A DNA stretch of 6,494 nt from contig JAATGD010000418.1 of NCBI GenBank assembly GCA_015654965.1, positions 1-6,494 on the forward strand, read 5' to 3'. This document shows, one piece after another, positions 1-5,794 of the stretch. Under the pieces are notes generated by a model. The model did not search any database. It saw only the letters and a program-made list of their open reading frames with translations, and had not been told where the DNA came from. A program made the translations under genes and the position numbers. This stretch comes from Hyphomicrobiales bacterium. Lineage in GTDB: Bacteria; Pseudomonadota; Alphaproteobacteria; Rhizobiales; Rhizobiaceae. Within the stretch, counting starts at the first letter, position 1; each line of letters begins with the position of its first letter.

Positions 1-2156
1 GTGTTCTGGTGGTCGGCGATCAATGTATTGAGCATATCCGCCTTTTCGTCGAACGTACGCGCAAGGCTCTCGTGGTTGTCCGTGAGATTATTGCGCATGG
101 CTGCGGCACGGTCATCGAGCAATTGCGCAAGCGTATCCTGACTGCTGCGGATGGATTCATGCAGGGAAAGCGCGCGCTCTTCCAGCGAACGGCTGTGGTC
201 GCCAAAGCTGGTTTCCAGAAGCGACGCGTGATCGGACATCGCCTGCTGGAGTGCCGCTGTGCGTTCCGCAAGGATTTCCGCATGGGTGTCGGCAACCGAA
301 TTGAGCGCCGTCGTGCTTGCGCTCACGGCATGACGGATATTGTCGCTATGGACCGTCAACGTATCGGAATGATCATTGATTGCATCGCTGACACGCTTGG
401 ATTCGCTTTCCAGCGAATGGGCCAGTGTCTCACGGCTTTCCGCGATCCTGTCTGCAAAGGCTTGTGTCTTTTTACCCAGGATTTCGCCCACACTTTCGCC
501 AAGCGCATGCAGGTCAACACCGATTTTGGTCTTCGTCTCATCCAGCACCGAATTGAGCGCAACACGACCGCTCGTGAAGGTATCGGCAATCTCGCGGGTG
601 CGGGCGATGAGGTTTTCATTGATCTGGCGCGAACGGGTTTCCAGCGCCGCGTTGAGCTTTTCGGTGCTGTTGTCGAGCGCCTTGGCACGGGCTTCAAATT
701 CCGACAGGAGCGCATGACTGCGCTTCTCGAGCGTGTCGTGAATGCTGGTGATGCGGCTATCGAATTTGTTGACCATGGTCTCGGTGCCATCGCCAAACAG
801 TTCGGCAATGCCGGCAGTGCGTTCCTCGATCGCCGAGGCAAAGCTGTCAGTGGTCTTGCGCGACTGCTCGTCAAAGGCTGCAATCCGCGTATCGAGCAGC
901 GAAGCAAAGGCTTCACCCGATGTGTTGATCCGCGCATTGATATCGTCCGTGCGCGCATCGATGGATTGAGCGATGGATTTGCTGCTTTCCTGAATGCTGC
1001 CGGTCAGGCGTTCGCCGGATTCATGCAGCAAGGCTTTCAATTGCTGGGAAGCGGAAGCCACATTTTCGCTGATGATGACGGGAATGTTCGACAATTCATC
1101 CCTGAGATGTTCATGCGCGCCTGAAATCGAAGAATGGACTTGTTCGGCATGGCTGACGACGGCGTTGCGCTCATTGCTCAACTCGCTGACCAGCGCCCGG
1201 ATGCGGGCTTCGTTGTCGCTATAGGAACGCTCAAGCTGGTTGACCTCGGACTGCACGAGCGTTTCCAGCTCGACAGCGCGTGCCAATGTGCGCTCGATAC
1301 CTTCGTTCATGGCTGCAACTTCGCGACGTACGGCCTGCCCGATACTGGAAACGCGGTCACTGGAAATGGATTCCGGCTGGAGAAGCTGCAATGCTGCTTC
1401 CGACATGCTGCGCGCGGCAAGCTGCATCTCCTGCGCGCGCTTTACAAGGTGCGCAAACCCCCAGAACATGGCGATGGGGAGAAGTGTCGCCGCCGTGACC
1501 CCGATGCCTGCGGGGGAAGAAAAGAAATTCACGGTCGCATCCAGGCCGGAGAACACACCCGGATCGATCGCCCTGCTAATCGCAATGCCGCCGGCGGCCC
1601 AAAGCACGCTGATAGCGGTCGTTGTCTTGTAAAGCATGGATGAGCGTTCAATGACGCGGCGTGGTGCGGCGGCAATGCTGCGCTGGTTGCGTGTGTCGTC
1701 GTTAGCGGGCTTGAAGGTTGCCGGGCCCGCACCGACTGGTGCCGCCGCCGAGGTTGCAATGACTTCTGGGGATTCCGCTTCGGGCTTTTTTGTTTTTACA
1801 GGTTTTTCCGCCGCCGCGGCAACGACTTTTGCGGCAGAAGAGGCGGCTTTGACCGCAGGCGGAAGCGGTGGCGCTGCTGGTGTTATAATAGCAGCGACCG
1901 TATTGATGGTTTCAACCTTGTTGTCAGCGACCTCCACCATCTTCGTGGGTGTTTCCGCCGCGTTGTTCTGCTCGGCGAGCAGTTCGTCGGTTGCACGTGA
2001 AATCTGTTCTTCCAGTCCGTCGACCAGCAGGCTGTCATCTAGAGCGCCAAAATCAATGTCAATTTCGGGATGATCCCCGAAATCAATGTCGAGCGCCTGT
2101 TCCAGTGCCTTTTCAACCTCAAGGTCGAGCTTTTGTGCCTTGGATATGGAAGCCAT
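1..2156 (-). CDS. GPR-like (growth pole ring) apolipoprotein-repeat membrane protein, N-terminal 718 codons
   Basis: One uninterrupted minus-strand frame runs from the ATG at 2156 to the window edge, so the C-terminus is missing. Residues 1-60 are acidic; about 85-150 form an Ala/Pro/Lys linker. Two hydrophobic segments follow, at about 176-197 and 216-238, with Lys/Arg around them. From about 240 the protein is almost all charged helix, and from 399 it shows 22-residue repeats with the pattern [L/F/I][D/E]x[R/K]xxx[L/I/M]. The start is supported by GAGGTAGG seven bases upstream. Homologues are often labelled apolipoprotein A1/A4/E-domain or kinesin-like; the Agrobacterium member, GPR, is a giant protein that forms a ring at the growing pole and is needed for polar growth. 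I infer a similar role as an inner-membrane-anchored scaffold organising unipolar growth. The repeat family is clear; orthology to GPR is likely but unproven because low-complexity helices align easily. Confidence 0.85.
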   Translation of the reverse strand, partial: MASISKAQKLDLEVEKALEQALDIDFGDHPEIDIDFGALDDSLLVDGLEEQISRATDELLAEQNNAAETPTKMVEVADNKVETINTVAAIITPAAPPLPPAVKAASSAAKVVAAAAEKPVKTKKPEAESPEVIATSAAAPVGAGPATFKPANDDTRNQRSIAAAPRRVIERSSMLYKTTTAISVLWAAGGIAISRAIDPGVFSGLDATVNFFSSPAGIGVTAATLLPIAMFWGFAHLVKRAQEMQLAARSMSEAALQLLQPESISSDRVSSIGQAVRREVAAMNEGIERTLARAVELETLVQSEVNQLERSYSDNEARIRALVSELSNERNAVVSHAEQVHSSISGAHEHLRDELSNIPVIISENVASASQQLKALLHESGERLTGSIQESSKSIAQSIDARTDDINARINTSGEAFASLLDTRIAAFDEQSRKTTDSFASAIEERTAGIAELFGDGTETMVNKFDSRITSIHDTLEKRSHALLSEFEARAKALDNSTEKLNAALETRSRQINENLIARTREIADTFTSGRVALNSVLDETKTKIGVDLHALGESVGEILGKKTQAFADRIAESRETLAHSLESESKRVSDAINDHSDTLTVHSDNIRHAVSASTTALNSVADTHAEILAERTAALQQAMSDHASLLETSFGDHSRSLEERALSLHESIRSSQDTLAQLLDDRAAAMRNNLTDNHESLARTFDEKADMLNTLIADHQN

Positions 2157-2244
2157 CGTTTTGCCTACCTCGTACTCATTACCATGACGGTCATCCCATC
2201 GAGGGACGTACCCATACATTCTCCGCCAATCCGCATCGTAGCGG

Positions 2245-2258
2245 TTAAGATGCGTTAA
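2245..2258 (-). promoter_or_regulatory. Possible CtrA-type box upstream of the GPR-like gene
   Basis: Read leftward the sequence is TTAACGCATCTTAACC (2243-2258), two TTAA half-sites six bases apart, about 90 bases before the GPR-like start codon. The classical CtrA site is TTAA-N7-TTAA, so the spacing is one base short. It lies between a 6-bp inverted repeat, CGCATC (2232-2237) and GATGCG (2249-2254), and the gene's distal promoter region. Assignment to CtrA is inference from the motif and from the cell-cycle role expected of the gene. Confidence 0.3.
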
Positions 2259-2291
2259 GGAAATATGCGTATGTTGCAGATTGCTAAATCT

Positions 2292-2308
2292 TTAAATACA
2301 AGGTTAAC
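2292..2308. promoter_or_regulatory. Second possible CtrA-type box
   Basis: TTAA at 2292-2295 and TTAAC at 2304-2308 are separated by eight bases, one more than the classical seven. It lies about 34 bases from the first box. Neither box fits the consensus perfectly and the region is AT-rich, so chance occurrence is quite possible. Confidence 0.2.
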
Positions 2309-2487
2309 GCAAATGCCGGGAATTTTCAAAAAACTATATTTTACTTATGGTTATAACGATTTTCGGGTTGTGGAGAATGATTTGAGTCAAAAACTTATTT
2401 TAGCCATGATTGCCTAAATTGTTAACGGTCATGAACGTAAAGCGTGTATTATTATTTTCCGTTCAATCTATGCGCGATAAAAACCGG

Positions 2488-2507
2488 GGCCGCACTTCGG
2501 TCTTTTT
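2488..2507 (+). terminator. Candidate rho-independent terminator in the intergenic region
   Basis: GGCCG (2488-2492), a five-base CACTT loop and CGGTC (2498-2502) form a 5-bp stem with one G-U pair, followed directly by five T (2503-2507). On the other strand the nearby ACCG/CGGT pairing is also followed by five T, so it could act both ways. There is no protein gene just upstream on the plus strand. It would therefore end either a small RNA starting around 2300-2450 or read-through before the ferredoxin promoter. The stem is short. Confidence 0.35.
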
Positions 2508-2734
2508 CCTCACCTTTGATATCATATGATGCAAAACGCCTCCTAGACAAGGTTAAGTTTTACAGGAAAACTATTATATTAATGTCTTGTTAGGGTCGAT
2601 TACGTGTGAACCGTTCATTGAAGGGCAAATCGGGCAGGGCAAATTGGCGCAGTTTCAGGTGGAGCCAGGGCTGGAGTTGAAACGAAGCAAAGAAGGCCAT
2701 ATTTGCCTTGGCAAGAATTCAGGATAGACGATCC

Positions 2735-2766
2735 GGCGCAGCAGGCAACATGTCCTGCCTTGCGTC
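2735..2766 (+). promoter_or_regulatory. Leader hairpin upstream of the ferredoxin gene
   Basis: GGCGCAGCAGG (2735-2745) pairs with CCTGC (2754-2758) and, after a two-base CT bulge, TGCGTC (2761-2766). This gives about 11 pairs, including one G-U, around an eight-base loop. The hairpin ends 26 bases before the ferredoxin ATG and does not cover its Shine-Dalgarno AAGGA (2782-2786). It may stabilise or regulate the message; no known riboswitch class was recognised. Confidence 0.4.
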
Positions 2767-2792
2767 CGTTGCTTGCCCCTCAAGGAATTAAA

Positions 2793-3116
2793 ATGACGAA
2801 AATCATATTCGTATCGGCTGATGGCGGGACGCGGACTGAAATCGATGCCGATAATGGTTCAAGTGTCATGGAAGCCGCCGTGCGCAACGGCATTCCGGGG
2901 ATCGATGCGGAATGCGGCGGCGCCTGCGCCTGCGCGACCTGCCATGTCTATGTGGATGAGGACTGGATGGAGATGGTCGGGGGACCGGAACCGATGGAAG
3001 AAGACATGATCGACTTTGCCTATGAGGTGCAGCCCACTTCGCGTCTTTCCTGTCAGATGCGTGTTACCGATGCGCTGGACGGGCTTGTCGTCCATGTGCC
3101 GGAACGCCAGAATTAA
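2793..3116 (+). CDS. [2Fe-2S] ferredoxin, adrenodoxin/putidaredoxin type
   Basis: A 107-residue cytosolic electron carrier of the vertebrate/bacterial-P450-type ferredoxin family. The cluster ligands are C41, C47, C50 and C87, a CX5CX2CX36C pattern typical of adrenodoxin and putidaredoxin; the loop reads ECGGACACATCHVYV, with one extra cysteine at C45. An acidic stretch at 55-74 (DEDWMEM, EPMEEDMIDFA) matches the usual partner-binding face. The ATG at 2793 is chosen because AAGGA sits six bases before it and the family starts at this point. The frame stays open upstream to a TTG at 2703, but that extension has no family character. The flavoprotein gene begins 22 bases downstream, so the two are probably co-transcribed. 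In alphaproteobacteria such ferredoxins serve in Fe-S assembly or feed oxygenases; which applies here cannot be read from the sequence. Confidence 0.95.
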   Translation: MTKIIFVSADGGTRTEIDADNGSSVMEAAVRNGIPGIDAECGGACACATCHVYVDEDWMEMVGGPEPMEEDMIDFAYEVQPTSRLSCQMRVTDALDGLVVHVPERQN

Positions 3117-3138
3117 GACAATCAGCATATAAGCCCGG

Positions 3139-3744
3139 ATGAAGAACATGGAGCAGAAAGCCGCCGTAGTCCCCACTATAGCTATTGTCGGCGCAGGGCC
3201 GGTGGCGCTTTTTGCTGTTTTCCAGCTTGGGCTTTTCGGCTTTCGGTGCCACTTGTTCGATACGCGCGGGCAGGCGGGCGGACAATGTCTGGCCTTCTAT
3301 CCTGACAAACCCATCTATGATGTTGCAGGATTTCCGCAAATCATGGGCGAGGAGCTTACGCAACGCCTCATGCAGCAGATTGAGCCTTATGCTCCAATCT
3401 TTCATTATGAACATGCGGTCACGCGCATTGAGCGTCATGACGGCTTCACGCTTTGGGCCAATGATAAACCGTTCAAGGGTATCGACAGCGTGGTGGTTGC
3501 AACAGGGCTTGGCGCTTTCGGCGACAATGACCAGCTTGTGCGGCCTGACCCGTTGCAGGGGCTTGATGTGGAGCGGACGCGCAATGGTATCACCGTCGCC
3601 CCTGACAGTTTCGCCACCTCGCAAGCCGGCATCCATGCGATTGGCGATGCCTGTTTTTATCCCGGCAAGTTAAGGCTGCTGGTTTCGGGCTTTCACGAGG
3701 CAGCACTCATGACGCAGGCTATCCGCAAGCGCCTGAAACCATAA
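3139..3744 (+). CDS. FAD-binding flavoprotein, TrxR-like ferredoxin-NADP reductase relative lacking the NADPH domain
   Basis: A 201-residue protein clearly related to the thioredoxin-reductase-like ferredoxin-NADP reductases (YumC type, about 330-350 residues). Residues 14-41 form the FAD Rossmann start with GAGPVA (18-23) and D41. GGQC (47-50) and YPDKPIYDVAGFP (54-66) match the family's N-terminal half, as does the VVVATG strand (118-123). Where the inserted NADPH domain should begin, around residues 127-138, the sequence passes straight to the C-terminal FAD segment: GIHAIGDA (164-171), YPGKL (174-178) and SGFHEAALM (183-191). About 130 residues are missing with no stop or frameshift. No CxxC pair exists (Cys 37, 50, 172). 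FAD binding looks intact; NADPH oxidation does not. M1 (3139) has a poor ribosome site; M4 (3148) is a possible start, with GGATGAAG before it. It may be a degenerate reductase or a repurposed flavoprotein served by the adjacent ferredoxin. Confidence 0.87.
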   Translation: MKNMEQKAAVVPTIAIVGAGPVALFAVFQLGLFGFRCHLFDTRGQAGGQCLAFYPDKPIYDVAGFPQIMGEELTQRLMQQIEPYAPIFHYEHAVTRIERHDGFTLWANDKPFKGIDSVVVATGLGAFGDNDQLVRPDPLQGLDVERTRNGITVAPDSFATSQAGIHAIGDACFYPGKLRLLVSGFHEAALMTQAIRKRLKP

Positions 3745-3758
3745 TCGGCCTTGCGCTT

Positions 3759-4394
3759 TTAATTATAATATTTTTCCAGCCGATAGGTCAGCAGGCGCTC
3801 GAAACGCTTTTCAAAATTAAGGGTTTCCACGCGGTCGAAGCGTTGTTGCTCCTTGTCATGGGCTTCCATGAGGCGCGTGGTGATCTTGTCGATATCGACG
3901 CGCAAGGCGGCGCAATCGGGCCGCGAACGCAAGGCCCTGATCTGGCGTTCCATTTCACTGGCGTGACTACGCGCAATCACAATATGGCTTTCTTCGTGAC
4001 GGCGGATATCTGCCGATAGCGTATCCCAGACCATCGCCAGTTCCGGTGATGCCTTGCGCCGTTCCGCCCAGCGGGGCAGGGCGACTTTCGCATGAACATT
4101 GACATAGACATCCTGCACCTTGCAGGCCTTGCCGGGGGCGTGGCCATAACGGACCTTGGCGTCAAAACGGATTTCGGCGGCACCGGGATGGTGTTGTCCG
4201 GTTTTCTTCAGAAACGGGCCTTTTCGCGACAGCGCCTTGTCAAGCTGGGCGGCTGTCCTGCCATGGATGGTATAATATTTATACTGACGGAAAATCGAGG
4301 CCGCATCGGCCTGCGTGGGGACAATAGCCAGAACTGCGGTCAGAGTTGCGCCAAGAATCGCGCCTCGGGCCAAAATCGCTTTTCTGAAAACCAT
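3759..4394 (-). CDS. Secreted DUF922-type putative zinc metalloprotease
   Basis: A 211-residue protein with a clear Sec signal peptide: MVFRK, a hydrophobic core at about 7-26 and an ADA-A cleavage site near residue 31. The mature part carries HEESH at 133-137, the HExxH zinc-protease signature, inside a helix (DIRRHEESHIVIARSHASEMERQI, about 129-152). This layout fits the DUF922 family, annotated as predicted secreted Zn-dependent proteases. C91 and C161 could form a disulfide in the periplasm. The C-terminal third is charged helix ending in KYYN. The ATG at 4394 is chosen because it begins the signal peptide; AAAGG lies about nine bases upstream. It converges on the flavoprotein gene with 14 bases between stops and diverges from folP, so it is probably a single-gene unit. 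Activity and substrate are not established for the family, and a third zinc ligand cannot be named from sequence alone. Confidence 0.88.
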   Translation of the reverse strand: MVFRKAILARGAILGATLTAVLAIVPTQADAASIFRQYKYYTIHGRTAAQLDKALSRKGPFLKKTGQHHPGAAEIRFDAKVRYGHAPGKACKVQDVYVNVHAKVALPRWAERRKASPELAMVWDTLSADIRRHEESHIVIARSHASEMERQIRALRSRPDCAALRVDIDKITTRLMEAHDKEQQRFDRVETLNFEKRFERLLTYRLEKYYN

Positions 4395-4551
4395 ATCCTG
4401 AAACCTTTTTATCGCACGCGAATAAACGTATTTTTACAAACGGCACCATGGCATGCAAACGTCAAGATAACTATAACACCGCACTTGAAATCATATTCAA
4501 GCCCTTTGGTCGTAAAACAGTCCTCTGCGGAAATGGATCGGAAAGCGTGCA
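4395..4551. promoter_or_regulatory. Divergent promoter region between the DUF922 gene and folP
   Basis: 157 bases separate the two start codons. Toward folP, TATAAC (4472-4477) fits a -10 hexamer at five of six positions, but no good -35 is seen at the right spacing. Toward the DUF922 gene, TTGACG (complement of 4460-4465) resembles a -35, again without a convincing partner. A perfect inverted repeat, CTTGAA-N6-TTCAAG, lies at 4484-4501, just after the candidate folP -10. The folP ribosome site is GGAAAG at 4540-4545. Confidence 0.45.
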
Positions 4552-5421
4552 ATGACGAAAAGCTGGTATCTGGCGCATGGACGCGTGCTCGAACTGGGGC
4601 GTAAAGCCATGATCATGGGCATTCTGAATGTCACACCGGATTCCTTTTCCGATGGCGGGCATCACAATGATCTGGAAAAGGCGCTCTATGCTGCGGGCCG
4701 GATGCTAGATGAGGGAGCGTCGATCATCGATGTCGGCGGGGAATCAACGCGCCCGGGTGCTGATCCGGTCGATGGGGAAACCGAGACTGCACGCGTTGTT
4801 CCAGTGATTTCAGCACTCGCAGAGCGTTATGGCTGTATCATATCGGTTGATACCTATCGCGCCGCAACCGCTTTGAAGGCGGTGGAGGCGGGCGCGCATA
4901 TCGTCAATGATGTGTGGGGTTTGCAGCGCGAACCGGCCATAGCCGATGTTGCGCGCCAGACCGGAGCCGGACTTGTGATCATGCACACGACACGCGAGCG
5001 TGAAATCGAGGCGGACCCGATTGCCGACCGGTTTTCTTTTCTCACCCGTTCCCTTGAGATTGCTGAAAGTGCGGGGATCGAATCCTCAAAAATCGTCCTC
5101 GATCCGGGTTTTGGCTTTGGCAGGACTCCCGATGAGGATCTGGTGCTGTTGGGGCGCATGGATGAATTGCAGCGCCTTGGTTCCTATCCATGGCTGGTCG
5201 GCACATCGCGCAAACGCTTTGTCGGCGCCCTGACCGGCCAAAGCGATCCACTCGGACGTGATGTCGGAACGGCTGCCACCTCCGTTGCGCTCCGCCTTGC
5301 CGGTGCCGACATCTTCCGGGTTCATAATGTCGCTTTCAACAGGGATGCACTTGCGGTTGCCGATGCTATCCTGCAAGTGAAAGCCAGCCAAAACAGCCTG
5401 CAAGATCACGCAGCGCATTGA
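4552..5421 (+). CDS. folP: Dihydropteroate synthase
   Basis: A 289-residue TIM-barrel enzyme that condenses 6-hydroxymethyl-7,8-dihydropterin pyrophosphate with p-aminobenzoate to give 7,8-dihydropteroate in the cytosol; it is the sulfonamide target. Family motifs are all present in order: ILNVTPDSFSDGG (24-36), DVGGESTRPGA (60-70), SVDT (98-101), IVND (117-120), LDPGFGFGRTPDED (183-196), GTSRKRF (217-223) and FRVHN (255-259). By family pattern N26, D100, N119, D184, K221, R256 and H258 are the substrate and pyrophosphate contacts. Phe32 and Pro68, in loops where sulfonamide resistance changes usually occur, look wild type. The ATG has GGAAAG six bases upstream, and length is normal apart from a polar tail from about 276. 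It is first in the folP-folB-folK operon; folB starts 13 bases after the stop. Confidence 0.98.
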   Translation: MTKSWYLAHGRVLELGRKAMIMGILNVTPDSFSDGGHHNDLEKALYAAGRMLDEGASIIDVGGESTRPGADPVDGETETARVVPVISALAERYGCIISVDTYRAATALKAVEAGAHIVNDVWGLQREPAIADVARQTGAGLVIMHTTREREIEADPIADRFSFLTRSLEIAESAGIESSKIVLDPGFGFGRTPDEDLVLLGRMDELQRLGSYPWLVGTSRKRFVGALTGQSDPLGRDVGTAATSVALRLAGADIFRVHNVAFNRDALAVADAILQVKASQNSLQDHAAH

Positions 5422-5434
5422 GAAAGTAAAAGCC

Positions 5435-5794
5435 GTGTACACGATCCGCATTATGAATTGCGCGTTTTTCGCGCATCATGGGGTGTTCGATGAGGAGCAC
5501 AAGCTTGGTCAGCGTTTTTACGTCGATGCCATTCTGGATGTCGATCCCGGCAATGCGCTGGAAAGCGACGACATCGAGGGAACAGTCCATTATGGCATTG
5601 CCTTTGCGGTGATCGAGGAAATCATTACCGGCCGCCAGCGCTACCTGATTGAAACGCTGGCGCTGGATGTCGCCAAAGCCTTGACGAAGCGCTTTCCGCA
5701 GATCAAACGCGCCGAGATCACCATTCGCAAGCCCAACGCGCCGGTGGCGGGCGTTCTCGACCATGTCGAAGTCACGGTGGTTCACCCGCAGTGA
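5435..5794 (+). CDS. folB: Dihydroneopterin aldolase
   Basis: A 119-residue enzyme of normal family length, converting 7,8-dihydroneopterin to 6-hydroxymethyl-7,8-dihydropterin and glycolaldehyde. The N-terminal strand and loop FFAHHGVFDEEHKLGQRF (11-28) contain E21, the family's conserved glutamate. Y53 (VHYG), the LIETLA segment with E73 (71-76) and K99 (IRKP) are the other active-site residues; the enzyme normally assembles as an octamer. The start is a GTG at 5435 because it supplies the usual opening strand (YTIRI). The next in-frame ATG, at 5453, would remove it. The ribosome site is weak (GAAAG, 5422-5426), which with the short gap suggests translational coupling to folP. The stop overlaps the possible GTG start of folK by four bases (GTGA). 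Confidence 0.96.
   Translation: MYTIRIMNCAFFAHHGVFDEEHKLGQRFYVDAILDVDPGNALESDDIEGTVHYGIAFAVIEEIITGRQRYLIETLALDVAKALTKRFPQIKRAEITIRKPNAPVAGVLDHVEVTVVHPQ

Larger units (their letters stand above)
2157..2792. other. 636-bp intergenic region between divergent genes
   Basis: No convincing protein gene lies here; apart from a 13-codon mini-ORF there are only short open stretches. The region is visibly richer in A+T than its flanks, especially at 2260-2580. It should hold the promoters of the leftward GPR-like gene and the rightward ferredoxin gene. Visible elements are TTAA-type boxes at 2245-2258 and 2292-2308, further TTAA sequences near 2422 and 2553, a single GANTC site (GAGTC, 2384-2388), a hairpin plus T-tract at 2488-2507, a short tandem repeat at 2622-2649 and a leader hairpin at 2735-2766. 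I could not pick a sigma-70 promoter with confidence. TTGAAA at 2677-2682 with TATTTG 17 bases on is the best rightward candidate, and it is weak. Confidence 0.7.

Noticed and set aside
9..1124. A 371-codon plus-strand open frame
   Set aside because: It is fully antisense to the uninterrupted GPR-like frame, shows no recognisable domain, and its arginine- and phenylalanine-rich composition is what the opposite strand of a biased gene gives.
1134..1643. Plus-strand open frame of 169 codons
   Set aside because: Antisense to the membrane-segment part of the GPR-like gene; no family resemblance and no ribosome site noted.
2703..2792. N-terminal extension of the ferredoxin from a TTG at 2703
   Set aside because: The ATG at 2793 has a good Shine-Dalgarno and matches the family start; the extension covers the leader hairpin and looks non-coding.
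3064..3636. Minus-strand open frame of 190 codons
   Set aside because: Antisense to the ferredoxin end and the flavoprotein, both of which have clear family motifs.
3139..3744. Flavoprotein as a frameshifted pseudogene
   Set aside because: The frame is intact with motifs on both sides of the junction and no stop; the loss is an in-frame domain deletion. It is therefore listed as a coding gene, although loss of function cannot be excluded.
4092..4604. Plus-strand open frame of 170 codons
   Set aside because: It runs antisense through the DUF922 gene, across the divergent promoter and into folP in a different frame; both neighbours are well supported.
5453..5794. Shorter folB starting at the ATG at 5453
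   Set aside because: It would remove the first beta strand (YTIRI), which the family normally has; the GTG at 5435 gives the expected length.
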